Shown here in pieces: positions 34,009 to 43,229 of a DNA stretch of 64,000 nucleotides. Where the stretch lies: contig JAEXNA010000034.1 of assembly GCA_023447635.1 (NCBI GenBank), forward strand, positions 1 to 64,000, in the 5' to 3' direction. The notes under the pieces were generated by a model. It did not search any database. It was given only the letters and a program-made list of their open reading frames with translations, and was not told the origin of the DNA. Positions within the stretch are counted from its first letter, which is position 1. Every line of letters starts with the position of its first letter. The translations under genes were made by a program, and so were the position numbers. The DNA comes from Vulcanimicrobiota bacterium. Lineage in GTDB: Bacteria > Vulcanimicrobiota > Xenobia > Xenobiales > JADMJV01.

Positions 34009-35526
34009 ATGAGCGTTGTCGAAGAGTTCCGTAAAGAAGGCGAGACCATCTGCCATCTGCAGAACGCGGCCCGGTTACTTAACTGGGACCAGCAGATCAT
34101 GATGCCATCCACAGCCGCCGCCACCGGGGTTCGTGGACGCCAGAAGGCGGCGCTATCTCGGCTGGCCCACGAGCGTATGGTGGCCCCCGCCTTTGGCGAT
34201 CTCCTGTCCCGGATGGCCGAGGAACTGGGAGGCGACAACGAGAGCGACGACGCTCGTTCCCTGGTCGCCTGGCAGCGGGAACGGCGCCGAGCCACTTCCG
34301 TCTCGGCCGACCTGGTGGAAAAGCTGGCGCTGGCTGGGGCCGAGTCGTTCAACGCCTGGCGAGAAGCCAAGGAGAAGTCCGACTTCTCCTTGTTCGAGCC
34401 GCACCTGAACAATATGTTCGAACTCAAGCGTCAGGAAGCCCATCAGATCGGCTTCGAAGAGAGCCCTTATGACGCTTTGCTCGACGAATTCGAGCCCGGC
34501 ATGAAGGCCTCTACCGTGCGGCGTTTGTTCTCGGAACTGCGTCCTCACCTGGCCCAGGGAGTGGCCAAGATCGCCGTCTCCCCCAAGGTTCGGGCGCTGG
34601 CCAACGGCCCGATGGACCAGTCCTATCATGTGGCTGGTCAGGAACTTATCGCCCGCCGCTTCGCCAGCCAGATCGGTTTCCCGGCGGGCAACCGCATCGA
34701 CGTGGGGGCGCATCCGTTCTGTTCGGCCAACTCGTCTCACGACGTACGCCTGGTGACCCGCTATCGACCTCTGGAACTGCCCACGGCGATCTTCGCAACG
34801 CTGCACGAAGCCGGTCACGGCCTCTACGAGCTTCATTCTCCCGATCGCCTCGAGTTCACGCCGCTGCGAGGCGGAGCATCGCTTGGGGTGCACGAGAGCC
34901 AGAGCCGCCTGTGGGAAAATCTGGTGGGGCGTTCGGAGAGCTTCTGGAAGTGGGCCTATCCTCAGGTTCGCGATATCTATCCCCGGGAAACGGGCGGCTA
35001 CGGCTCGCGCGATTTCTTCGAGGCGGTGAACCGGGTTCGCCCGACCTTGGTTCGGGTCGAAGCCGACGAGGTGACCTATTCGCTGCACGTCATCTTGCGC
35101 TCCGAGATCGAGCAGGCGCTGCTGGCTGGAGAGATCCAGGCCAAGGACGTACCGGCGCTGTGGAACCAGAAGCTCAAGGAGTCGCTCGGGGTCGAGGTGC
35201 CCAACGACGCCCAGGGCTGTCTGCAAGACGTGCACTGGTCGGACGGACTGATCGGCTACTTCCCGACCTACGTTCTCGGAAACCTGATCGCTTCCGACCT
35301 GTGGCTGCTGATCGAGAAGGCGCTACCCGAGGTCGATGCCCAGATGGCCCGAGGCGAGTTTGCTCCGCTCCTCGACTGGCTGATCGAAAACGTCTACAGC
35401 CACGCCGCTCGCTACGAGCCCGAGGTGCTGGTGAATAAGATCCTGGGACACGGGGTTACCATCGATCCCTTCGTGAAATACTTGCAGTCCAAGTACTCTA
35501 GCCTGTACGATGTCGATTGGTCATGA
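34009..35526 (+). CDS. M32 metallocarboxypeptidase (Taq type)
   Basis: Zinc carboxypeptidase of 505 residues, the usual length. The zinc motif is HEAGHGLYE (about residues 266-274), followed by HESQSRLWEN with the third Glu ligand, and DVRLVTRYR and GTSPYDAL-like upstream regions. It removes C-terminal residues from peptides in the cytosol. AGGAG stands six bases before the ATG. Its stop overlaps the smpB start (ATGA), an unusual pairing that may only be a transcription convenience. Confidence 0.93.
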   Translation: MSVVEEFRKEGETICHLQNAARLLNWDQQIMMPSTAAATGVRGRQKAALSRLAHERMVAPAFGDLLSRMAEELGGDNESDDARSLVAWQRERRRATSVSADLVEKLALAGAESFNAWREAKEKSDFSLFEPHLNNMFELKRQEAHQIGFEESPYDALLDEFEPGMKASTVRRLFSELRPHLAQGVAKIAVSPKVRALANGPMDQSYHVAGQELIARRFASQIGFPAGNRIDVGAHPFCSANSSHDVRLVTRYRPLELPTAIFATLHEAGHGLYELHSPDRLEFTPLRGGASLGVHESQSRLWENLVGRSESFWKWAYPQVRDIYPRETGGYGSRDFFEAVNRVRPTLVRVEADEVTYSLHVILRSEIEQALLAGEIQAKDVPALWNQKLKESLGVEVPNDAQGCLQDVHWSDGLIGYFPTYVLGNLIASDLWLLIEKALPEVDAQMARGEFAPLLDWLIENVYSHAARYEPEVLVNKILGHGVTIDPFVKYLQSKYSSLYDVDWS

Positions 35527-36002
35527 GCGAAAAGAAATCTGACGAAAAAAAGCGTATCGCCAGCAACCGCAAGGCGGGCTACGAGTACCATCTGACCACC
35601 AAGTTCGAAGCCGGAATGGTGCTCCAGGGTACCGAGGTCAAGTCCTTGCGCGACGGCGGCGTGAACCTGGTCGACGCCTACGTCGATATCAAGAACGGCG
35701 AGGCCTGGCTGCGTTCGCTCTATATCGCGCCGTTCGAGAAGGGCAACCGTAATAACCACGAGCCGACCCGCCCTCGTAAGCTTTTGCTGCACAAGGCCGA
35801 GATCGAGAAGATGACCCGAGGCCTGGAAGAGAAAGGGCTGACCATCGTTCCGCTCGAGCTTTTCTTCGAGCGCGGCATGGCCAAGTGCCGTATCGCTCTG
35901 GCCCGCGGTAAAAAGCTGCACGACAAGCGCGACGACATAGCCAGTCGCCAGGCCAAACGCGACATCGACCGCGCCGTCAAAGCCGGTCGCGGCGACCACT
36001 AG
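35523..36002 (+). CDS. smpB: SsrA-binding protein SmpB
   Basis: SmpB carries tmRNA to stalled ribosomes. The 159-residue protein contains ASNRKAGYEYHL, AGMVLQGTEVKSLRDG, VDAYVDIKNGEAWL and the C-terminal RGKKLHDKRDDIASRQ tail used in the decoding centre. ATG 35523 overlaps the previous stop (ATGA). Its RNA partner ssrA lies about 6 kb downstream on the same strand. Confidence 0.96.
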   Translation: MSEKKSDEKKRIASNRKAGYEYHLTTKFEAGMVLQGTEVKSLRDGGVNLVDAYVDIKNGEAWLRSLYIAPFEKGNRNNHEPTRPRKLLLHKAEIEKMTRGLEEKGLTIVPLELFFERGMAKCRIALARGKKLHDKRDDIASRQAKRDIDRAVKAGRGDH

Positions 36003-36154
36003 AGCCTGTGGATATTACCGCTTCGGTCATGTCCACAAGCCCTAAGTCGAATGCGGCGCCGAACCTGTCGGCGGGCAAGCCGGTGGCGCGCGATTCCGAC
36101 GCTCGACGCCAGGAGTAGAGAGGCGTTCCCTGGTCGGCAGGGAATGGGGGCGCC

Positions 36155-38707
36155 ATGAATGCTCACCGCGAGGCCTTTTTCAAGTTCCCGCTCGACTCTT
36201 TTCAGGAAGAAGCTTGCCAGGCCATCGATGCCGGCGAGAACGTCCTTGTCTGCGCACCCACCGGGGCGGGGAAGACCGCTATCGCCGAATGGGCGATGAT
36301 GGTCGCCCTGACGGCCAGAAAGCGCTGTCTCTATACTACACCGCTCAAGGCGCTCTCTAACCAGAAGTTTTTCGACCTCTGCCAGATGTTTGGCGAACAG
36401 TACGTCGGGCTTTCGACCGGGGATGTCTCGGTCCGCGGCAAGGCCGACCTGGTCGTGATGACCACGGAAGTCTACCGCAACATGCTGTACGGCAACGCGC
36501 CCAGCGGCAAAGAGAAGTCGTCGGTCGACCGGGTCGCCTCGGTGATTCTCGACGAAGTTCACTTTATGAACGACGCGGACCGCGGAACGGTGTGGGAAGA
36601 GTCGATCATCTACACCCCGAAAGAGGTCCAGATTATCGGACTGTCGGCCACCATCGCCAACGCCGAAGAGATGCGCGACTGGCTAGAGCACACGCACGGT
36701 CCGACCCGCCTGGTGCAAACCGACTTTCGTCCGGTGCCGCTGCGCCATTTTTACTTCCGTAAGAACGACCTGCTCGATGTCTTTACCAAAGAGAGCATCG
36801 CGGCGGGTCGTAAAGTGGTCAACCCGCGCATGCTGCGCTACAAAGAAGAGCGCGCGCCCCGGCGTCGGGACGGCCAGCCTGCCGGGGTGACGCTGTGCGA
36901 ACCTCGTAAACTTGTCGAGCGCCTGGAACAGCGCGACATGCTGCCGGCCATCTATTTCGTCTTCTCCCGCAAAGGCTGCGAGAAGCTTCTCGAAGAGAGT
37001 CGCGGTGCGGTCACCCTGACCTCGGCCGAACGGAAGGCGCTGGACCGGGCGGTGCTGGCCCGGGCGGCGAGCAATCCCGAAATCCTCGACCATCCGGATC
37101 TCGATTCGCTTCGGCGCGGGATGGCGGTACACCACGCGGGGATGCTCCCTCTCTGGAAGTCGCTGGTGGAAAGTCTGTTTGCCCAGGGTCTGGTCAAGGT
37201 GGTGTTCGCCACCGAGACGCTGGCAGCCGGCATCAATATGCCGGCCCGTACCACCGTGATTTCGGCGCTGTCGAAGTTCACCGGTGACGGGTTGCGTCCG
37301 CTCACCGGGAGCGAAATGCTGCAGATGTCTGGGCGAGCCGGTCGACGCGGTATGGACTCGGCGGGTAACGTGGTGATCGGAGCCCATCCCAAGGAGCCGG
37401 TCGAGATGGTGATCAGTCTCGCGCGGGCCCGGCCGGAAGCGCTCGAAAGCCACTTCTTGCCCTCTTACGGCATGGTTCTGAATCTGCTCCAGCGTCGTCC
37501 TCTGGCAGCCGTGAAAGAGCTGCTCGATCGTTCCTTCGGACAGTTCTTGCATCGGCGTCGACAGGAAAGAATGGGCCTGGATGCGGCGCGACTGGGCGAA
37601 GAGTTCCAGCCGCCTTGTCCCGACGAACCGGGAGATCGCAAAGCGTACCTGAAGGCGACCGGCCGACGGCGTGCTCTGCGCGGAATGCTGCGGGACTACG
37701 ATCGCGCCATCTCTCGCTGCCGCGACAACTCTCTGCAGGCCCTGCAGTCGGAAAAGCGCGAGATCGAACAAGAGTTGGGCGAGATCGCCACATTGCGCCA
37801 CGCTAGTCCGTGCCACGGCTGTTCGGTGTTTCACGAGTGTGGTGAGCTGTATGAAAAGTTAGGAGAGTCGGACAAGCCTTCCTACTGGGACGAGTTCCAG
37901 GCTCTGGTCAGCGTGCTGACCGAGACCGCGCATCTCGAGAACGAGCAGCCGACCGAGGTTGGTCGCATGATGGCTCAACTCCGGGCCGAGAACATCTATG
38001 CCGTGGGCGAGACCATGCTGGGGCCGGTGATGGACGACATCGAAGAGCTTGCTCCGCCGCAGTTCGCCGCCATCTGCTGCCTTCTGGTCTCCGAGCCGGT
38101 ACGACGCGACCCTCGCCTCGAACCGCCCGCCATCTCGCGCAAGAGCCGGCCGATTCTGACTAAGATTCTGCATCTTTGCGAGGATATCGAAGCCCAGCAG
38201 TTGGACCACGGAGTGGATCGACAAGTGCCCTCGGAGACGCTGTACTGCGGGGTCGCCGAGATGTGGGCGAGCAACCTTTCCTGGGAGGCGCTGGTCGGGA
38301 TCAGCGGGCTGTCCGGGGGCGACCTGTTCCGCATTCTGCGACGCACCTACGACTTGTGTCGCCAGATCGAAAACTGGTACGGGGCGCCGGACCCCCTCCG
38401 CGAACTGGCGGCCGCCACCAACCGAACCCTGCTGCGCGGACCGCTGGAGGAGAACCTGAGCTTTTTCGAGGCGCCGGAGGGAGACCCAAACGCCTTGCAC
38501 GAAAGTTCGGACCTGGCCGCAGAGCTACCGACCCTGCGGCCGCTTCGCGGAGTTCCCAGCGAACCTTCCGAGGAAGGCGGCGGCGAGCGCAAGAAACTGG
38601 TCAGGCGACGCAAGCCCCCGGCCGGTCTAGCCCGCCCCGTCGAATCGGAACAGCCCTCTCGTTCCAAATCCAAACCGCCTCGTCGCGGTAAAGTGAAAAA
38701 GAAGTGA
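36155..38707 (+). CDS. Ski2/HelY-like DEVH-box RNA helicase
   Basis: A large ATP-dependent helicase of 850 residues. Motif I is APTGAGKTAIAEW (about 34-46), motif II LDEVHFMND, motif III GLSATIAN, motif V region ATETLAAGINMPARTT and motif VI QMSGRAGRRGMD. The C-terminal half contains a Cys-rich patch (HASPCHGCSVFHECGELYEK, about 548-567) and an arch/DSHCT-like helical domain. The last 60 residues are basic and low complexity. Ski2-like helicases act on RNA; HelY of actinobacteria and cyanobacteria is the nearest known group. ATG start with GGGGGCGCC upstream. The next gene follows after seven bases. Confidence 0.9.
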   Translation: MNAHREAFFKFPLDSFQEEACQAIDAGENVLVCAPTGAGKTAIAEWAMMVALTARKRCLYTTPLKALSNQKFFDLCQMFGEQYVGLSTGDVSVRGKADLVVMTTEVYRNMLYGNAPSGKEKSSVDRVASVILDEVHFMNDADRGTVWEESIIYTPKEVQIIGLSATIANAEEMRDWLEHTHGPTRLVQTDFRPVPLRHFYFRKNDLLDVFTKESIAAGRKVVNPRMLRYKEERAPRRRDGQPAGVTLCEPRKLVERLEQRDMLPAIYFVFSRKGCEKLLEESRGAVTLTSAERKALDRAVLARAASNPEILDHPDLDSLRRGMAVHHAGMLPLWKSLVESLFAQGLVKVVFATETLAAGINMPARTTVISALSKFTGDGLRPLTGSEMLQMSGRAGRRGMDSAGNVVIGAHPKEPVEMVISLARARPEALESHFLPSYGMVLNLLQRRPLAAVKELLDRSFGQFLHRRRQERMGLDAARLGEEFQPPCPDEPGDRKAYLKATGRRRALRGMLRDYDRAISRCRDNSLQALQSEKREIEQELGEIATLRHASPCHGCSVFHECGELYEKLGESDKPSYWDEFQALVSVLTETAHLENEQPTEVGRMMAQLRAENIYAVGETMLGPVMDDIEELAPPQFAAICCLLVSEPVRRDPRLEPPAISRKSRPILTKILHLCEDIEAQQLDHGVDRQVPSETLYCGVAEMWASNLSWEALVGISGLSGGDLFRILRRTYDLCRQIENWYGAPDPLRELAAATNRTLLRGPLEENLSFFEAPEGDPNALHESSDLAAELPTLRPLRGVPSEPSEEGGGERKKLVRRRKPPAGLARPVESEQPSRSKSKPPRRGKVKKK

Positions 38708-38714
38708 GTCTGTC

Positions 38715-41699
38715 TTGAAATCACGTGAGTTTGAGCGCCGAATGCTGCCTGCGGCGGCCACCGACCTGCGCAGCTTGGTCGAGCAGTACGTCTACCCGAT
38801 CGTTGTTTGTGATGAAGATGGAGCGGTGCGCTTCTGCAACGTTCCCGCCCAGACGCTTTTTGGCGGCGTCGACCTGGTGGGCCGAGCCTTGCCGCCGGAA
38901 TGGATGGACCGGGAGCGGGTCGAGTTGGAACTCGAAGGCCACCCCACCACCTTCCGCATGCTCTGGGCCGAGATCATGTGGGAGGGGAACCCCGCCTGGT
39001 ACCTGCTGACCTACCCGGCCGAAGGTGGCGACTCGGACGACCTGAGGGTCCGCTTGGAGCAGTCGATCGAAATCGCTGCCATCGAAAGCGAGAAGCGCCA
39101 GCAGGTGGAAAGCGACCGCGAGAAGCTCGAAGCCAAGCTGCGCGACCTGCATCAGCGGTCCGTTTCCAAGCTTGAAGCGGCGCGGAACGCGCTGGAGACC
39201 GAGAAGGCGGAACGGCAGTCGCTGTTCGAACGCCTGAACCGACTGCGCGAAGAGACCGACCAGCTCAAGCACCAACTCGACGAGAAGCGGTTCGAGGTCG
39301 AGGAGGCCAGCCACCGTTCGATCGAGGCGTTCGAGTCGCTGCAGGCCGAACTGGTCTCGAAGCAGAGCGCCCTGTCGCAGGCCGAAGAGAAGTCGGAGCG
39401 TTATCGCCGGGTCTACGAAGAGCTCGACGTCGAGATGACCCGTTCGCAAGAGCAGACGGCGTTGCTTTCGGCCAAGCTCCGCACGGCTGAATCCCGCCTT
39501 GACCGAGCCCAGCGTCTGCTCGACGGGGGAAGTCTCGAGGCGATCGCCGGCGGTGGGGGAGCCGATGAAGGCGAACTCCGGGCGCTACGCGAGCGCGTTG
39601 CCGAGCTGGAGAGCGAGCTGCGACGGGCCCGCCTGGAGGCTACCGAGCCGGTCCAGGACGACGCCCTGCTGGCGAACCTGGCAGCGCTCGAGGGAGAATG
39701 CGCCGAATTGCGCCAGCGGGTCGCCGAACTCGAGGCCGCAGCCACCTCGCAGATCCCGACCGCCGATAGCGCGGAGGTCCACGAGTTGACTCGCCGTTAT
39801 GACGACGCCCGCGCCGTCATCGCCGAACTGAGACTTCACAACGACCAGGAACTGGCCGAGGCGCGAGGCGCTCTGGCCAAGCTGCAGAGTCTCTACAGCG
39901 CGGCCAAGGCCAATCCGCCGGTCCGGGAGAGCTTGGAGGCGCCCGCCGCGGACCCGACCTTACAGGCGGCGCTAGAGACGGCCCAGCAGCGCATCGCCGA
40001 ACTGGAAAGTACGCTCGAAAACGAGGATATGGCGTCGCTGATCGGTGCCACGGCTGGCAGCGAGGCCGCCGACCAGGCGTTGTTCGAGGCTCAGTCTCGA
40101 ATCGCCGAACTCGAGGACCAGCTGGCCAGCAGCCAGACCGGCTTGACCCTGGACAACTCGTCCTGGCAAGAGCGGATCGCCGAGCTCGAGACCCGGCTGG
40201 CTCAGGCGGGCTCCGGCGAGGATTCTCCAGAACTGACCCAACTCCGGGAGCGGGTCGCAGAACTCGAAGGGCAGGGCGGGGCGCCCGCCGAGCCAGATGG
40301 GGCGGAGAAGCAGCGGCTCGAGGCCGAGCTGGCCCAGGCTCACGCCCAGATGAATGAGATGGCTCGCGAACTGCGTCGCACCATGGAAGGCGACCGCGAG
40401 ACCAAGAAGCTGGCCTATGCCGACCAGCTGACAGGGCTGCCGAACTACAACCTGACGGGCCAGTACCTGCAAGGCTGCTTCGAACGGAGCGGCCGCGGAG
40501 AGGGCGCGCTGGCTCTGATTTTAGTCGACCTGGATAACTTTCGTCGGGTCAACGACGCCCTGGGAACCAAGTCCGGAGATGAACTTCTGCGCCAGGTCGG
40601 GGCTCGCTTAGAGCGGACGGTGGTAGAGAAAGATACCGCCATTGCTCGCCGAGGCGAGGATGAGTTCATGATAGTGGCCTTCCTGGAAGGAGCCACCGTC
40701 GATGGCGAGGCGCTGTCGGCTCGGGTGCGTGGGATCGCTCACAACCTGCTTAGCGAACTGATCAAGCCGTTCGAAGTGGGAGACCAGCGGGTCCAGATCA
40801 CGGCCTCGATGGGCGTCGCGCTCTATCCCGGCCCGGCCGCCGACCGCGAGGCGCTGCTGGAGCAGGCCGAGCACGCGATGTACAAAGCCAAGGAGTCAGG
40901 TCGGGCGCGGGTTAGCTTCTACACCCAGGAGATCCATCAGAACCGGGACCGCAAGATTCGGGTCGAACGGGAGCTACGGCAGGCGGTCGGGGAAGGTCAG
41001 TTCACCCTGCTCTACCAGCCGATCGTCGAGATTCCGTCTGGCAAGGTGGTCGGCCTCGAAGCGCTGGTGCGCTGGTCGCATCCCCAGCGGGGCCTGCTCG
41101 AGCCGGCCGAGTTCCTGGCCGTGGCCGAGGAGATCGGCGTGATCCTGCCGCTTTCGGACCAGATCATGACCGAAGCGCTGACCGTGGCGAAACAGAAGTT
41201 CATGAAGCGTCGCTTTATGTCGCTCAACCTCAGCCACCGTCAACTCGTCGACGCCAGTTTCCCCAGCCGCTTCATGAAGCAGTTAGAGCGCGCTCAGGTG
41301 ATGCCTAACGAAGTTATGGTCGAGGTGTCCGAGAAGACGACTCGGATGGACCCGGAGCGCTCTCGCAATACGCTGGCCGCGCTGGCCCAGTGGGGGGTCG
41401 GTATCGCTTTGGACGACTTTGGCAGTGGGTCTTCCGAGCTGTCGATGTTCCGCGAGTTCCCGGTTCGTCTGGTCAAAATCGACGGCGCTCTGATCGCCAA
41501 GCTTCCCGGCGACCGCGAGACGGCCAAGCTGTGCTTTGCTATCGCTCGTCTGGCCGCCGCTATGGAGATCCCGGTGCTGGCCGAAGGGGTCGAGACCCGC
41601 GAGCAGCTCGAGATGGTGTCGAGCTTCGGATGCCAGTACGCTCAGGGCGTATTCCTACGCGAACCGGTCAACGTGAATCAACTGGTTCAGATCCTGTAG
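38715..41699 (+). CDS. PAS-coiled coil-GGDEF-EAL protein
   Basis: A 994-residue signalling protein. Residues 15-110 look like a PAS domain (YPIVVCDEDGAVRFCNVPA). Residues 115-550 are a very long coiled coil with many AELE repeats. A GGDEF domain (about 560-725) carries GEDEF at the signature and has no RxxD inhibitory site. The EAL domain (about 740-990) keeps its catalytic set: EALVRW, SLNLSHRQL, EVSEKT, LDDFGSG, VKIDGALI, AEGVET and QGVFL. So cyclic-di-GMP breakdown is likely and synthesis doubtful. The start may be TTG 38715 or ATG 38742. A PilZ gene lies 1.5 kb downstream of its end. Confidence 0.9.
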   Translation: MKSREFERRMLPAAATDLRSLVEQYVYPIVVCDEDGAVRFCNVPAQTLFGGVDLVGRALPPEWMDRERVELELEGHPTTFRMLWAEIMWEGNPAWYLLTYPAEGGDSDDLRVRLEQSIEIAAIESEKRQQVESDREKLEAKLRDLHQRSVSKLEAARNALETEKAERQSLFERLNRLREETDQLKHQLDEKRFEVEEASHRSIEAFESLQAELVSKQSALSQAEEKSERYRRVYEELDVEMTRSQEQTALLSAKLRTAESRLDRAQRLLDGGSLEAIAGGGGADEGELRALRERVAELESELRRARLEATEPVQDDALLANLAALEGECAELRQRVAELEAAATSQIPTADSAEVHELTRRYDDARAVIAELRLHNDQELAEARGALAKLQSLYSAAKANPPVRESLEAPAADPTLQAALETAQQRIAELESTLENEDMASLIGATAGSEAADQALFEAQSRIAELEDQLASSQTGLTLDNSSWQERIAELETRLAQAGSGEDSPELTQLRERVAELEGQGGAPAEPDGAEKQRLEAELAQAHAQMNEMARELRRTMEGDRETKKLAYADQLTGLPNYNLTGQYLQGCFERSGRGEGALALILVDLDNFRRVNDALGTKSGDELLRQVGARLERTVVEKDTAIARRGEDEFMIVAFLEGATVDGEALSARVRGIAHNLLSELIKPFEVGDQRVQITASMGVALYPGPAADREALLEQAEHAMYKAKESGRARVSFYTQEIHQNRDRKIRVERELRQAVGEGQFTLLYQPIVEIPSGKVVGLEALVRWSHPQRGLLEPAEFLAVAEEIGVILPLSDQIMTEALTVAKQKFMKRRFMSLNLSHRQLVDASFPSRFMKQLERAQVMPNEVMVEVSEKTTRMDPERSRNTLAALAQWGVGIALDDFGSGSSELSMFREFPVRLVKIDGALIAKLPGDRETAKLCFAIARLAAAMEIPVLAEGVETREQLEMVSSFGCQYAQGVFLREPVNVNQLVQIL

Positions 41700-41756
41700 C
41701 GGCGCCCTTCCCGCGTCGCGCTCTCGGGCTCTTACGGAATTGCAATGCAGCTCTGG

Positions 41757-41784
41757 TTGACTTCTAGCCTTCAGTCTCTATACT
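41757..41784 (+). promoter_or_regulatory. Sigma-70 promoter of ssrA
   Basis: TTGACT (41757-41762) and TATACT (41779-41784) with a 16-base spacer. The predicted start near 41791 is 28 bases before the mature tmRNA end, which suits a highly expressed RNA gene. Confidence 0.8.
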
Positions 41785-41790
41785 GAAGCT

Positions 41791-41808
41791 GTGCTCCGCA
41801 AGGAGCAC
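41791..41808 (+). ncRNA. 5' leader hairpin of pre-tmRNA
   Basis: GTGCTCC and GGAGCAC form a perfect 7-bp stem around a GCAA tetraloop. It begins where the transcript should begin and ends ten bases before the mature tmRNA 5' end. It is probably removed by RNase P. Confidence 0.65.
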
Positions 41809-41818
41809 ACAAGCACCC

Positions 41819-42176
41819 GGGGGTGACTGGTCTCGACGAGGGATCGGCTTCTTCGGGGAAGCGAGCCGAGCAATTCCTGTGAAGTCTCGTTAAACGCGCA
41901 CCGGAAAACACAACTGCCAAACCTAAACTGGCACTAGCAGCCTAAATTGCTACAGTCGCCCTTTCCTCGCCGTTAGGGAGAGGGGTCGACTGTCAACCTT
42001 TAACGGATAGCTGCGGCGGTAATTCTCTTGACGCCAACGCGAAGCTCAAGTGAGAGACAGGGCTCGACGATCCGGTTCCGGGGAGCGGCGAGTCCAAGAT
42101 AAAACTGGAACTACGCTCGTAGAAACCTCGCTGAGGGGTCTTTCGGACGCGGGTTCGAATCCCGCCACCTCCACCA
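41819..42176 (+). ncRNA. ssrA: Transfer-messenger RNA (tmRNA)
   Basis: A one-piece tmRNA of about 358 nt. The acceptor stem pairs GGGGGTG (41819-41825) with CACCTCC (42166-42172), including the G3-U70 pair read by alanyl-tRNA synthetase; the T arm GGGTTCGAATCCC and CCA end (42174-42176) are encoded. The tag frame runs from the resume codon GCA (41898) to TAA (41943-41945) and encodes APENTTAKPKLALAA, ending in the usual ALAA degradation signal. An A stands four bases before the resume codon as in other tmRNAs. SmpB is encoded in the same window. Confidence 0.95.
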
Positions 42177-42180
42177 AAAA

Positions 42181-42212
42181 CATCAGGACCGGCCTCGAGG
42201 CCGGTCCTGATG
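42181..42212. terminator. Rho-independent terminator (perfect palindrome)
   Basis: A 14-bp perfect stem CATCAGGACCGGCC / GGCCGGTCCTGATG with TCGA loop. On the minus strand it is followed by TTTTT (42180-42176), so it ends the peroxiredoxin transcript; it directly follows the tmRNA and may also stop or trim that transcript. Confidence 0.87.
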
Positions 42213-42232
42213 CGTTGTAGGGGAAGAGCGTG

Positions 42233-42703
42233 CTACGCCAGGCCGGCGAGCGCCTCTTTCACCTCGGCAAGCACCGGGCTTTCACCAGCGTTGTCGGTGG
42301 ACCAACGGTAGGTCACGACGCCCTCGCGATCGACCACGAAGACCGACCGTTTGGCAACGCCGCGCATCCCGTTGAAGTTCTCATAGAGGATCCCAAGGCT
42401 GCCGGCGACCTCTTTGTTGAAGTCCGAGAGCAGGGGGAAGTTCAGGTTCTGCTGTTCGGCGAAGACTCGCAGGGTAGGGCCGCTGTCGACGGAGATGCCG
42501 AACACCGTCGCACCCACATCTTCGAAGTCTTTCAGGCTGTCCCGGAACTCGCACATCTCGGCGGTGCAGACTCCGGTGAAAGCCAGGGGGAAGAAGGCGA
42601 GGACGACCGGGCCGTTCTTCAGCGTCTCGCTCAGTCGGTGCTTCTGGCCTTTGTTGTCGACAAGTTCGAAATCTTCGACTTTGTCACCCGTGGTTGTACT
42701 CAA
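42233..42703 (-). CDS. Peroxiredoxin (AhpE/BCP type)
   Basis: Thiol peroxidase of 156 residues. The peroxidatic Cys is in the motif PLAFTGVCTAEMCEFRD (Cys about residue 46), with the neighbouring second Cys in AEMCEF (about residue 51), and later SDFNKEVAGSLGI and AKRSVFVVDREGVV. The PxxxTGVC form is typical of atypical BCP/AhpE-like Prx. Cytosolic; needs an electron donor such as thioredoxin. The start appears to be TTG 42703 with only a distant AAAGG. Confidence 0.92.
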   Translation of the reverse strand: MSTTTGDKVEDFELVDNKGQKHRLSETLKNGPVVLAFFPLAFTGVCTAEMCEFRDSLKDFEDVGATVFGISVDSGPTLRVFAEQQNLNFPLLSDFNKEVAGSLGILYENFNGMRGVAKRSVFVVDREGVVTYRWSTDNAGESPVLAEVKEALAGLA

Positions 42704-42821
42704 ATTACTCTAAGGACCTTTCGCTGAGGCCGCGTCCCAGGCCGACCTTTCGCACCAGAGGACGCGTCCATAATCGAGGGTGGGGGGATTCCTCACACCT
42801 GCTGGGAAGGGCTACCTCGCT

Positions 42822-43151
42822 ATGCCAGAGCCTCCCTGCCAGATCGCGCCCTCGACTTTGTTGGTGAATAACTACCATGCGTGCCTCCGCTGGCGCCTGG
42901 AAGTCTGGTTCTCAGGACGAGCGGCCCTGGCTCCTTTGCAGGGAACGCTTCGTTTCCAGGCGCGTCTCGAGGACCTCGAAGCGACGCTGGAGTTTTTCCC
43001 AGAACGCTGCTGCTGGCGGGTCGAGGGTCCAGCAGAGCCGATGGAAGGCAGCTTCGACCGCGTCAGCAAGCGACTGCGTCAGTACTTTTCCCGCATCACG
43101 CCGAAGCCGCGCCGGGCCGTCGCATCCGATCCCGAACAGACAGGAAGCTGA
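42822..43151 (+). CDS. Hypothetical small protein
   Basis: A possible 109-residue protein (MPEPPCQIAPSTLLVNNYH at the start; FFPERCCWRVEGPAEPM in the middle). I do not recognise the family. ATG 42822 has GGAAGGGC about nine bases upstream. Two other frames are also open over part of this stretch but are more Arg-rich, so this frame is the best choice but not certain. It lies between the divergent peroxiredoxin gene and the PilZ gene. Confidence 0.5.
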   Translation: MPEPPCQIAPSTLLVNNYHACLRWRLEVWFSGRAALAPLQGTLRFQARLEDLEATLEFFPERCCWRVEGPAEPMEGSFDRVSKRLRQYFSRITPKPRRAVASDPEQTGS

Positions 43152-43229
43152 CGCAGTCACAAGAAGTCCACCTTTAGTAGTCGGGGCTTACGCGATGGGG
43201 CGAAGCGCGGTGAGGGGCGAGAGTTTATC

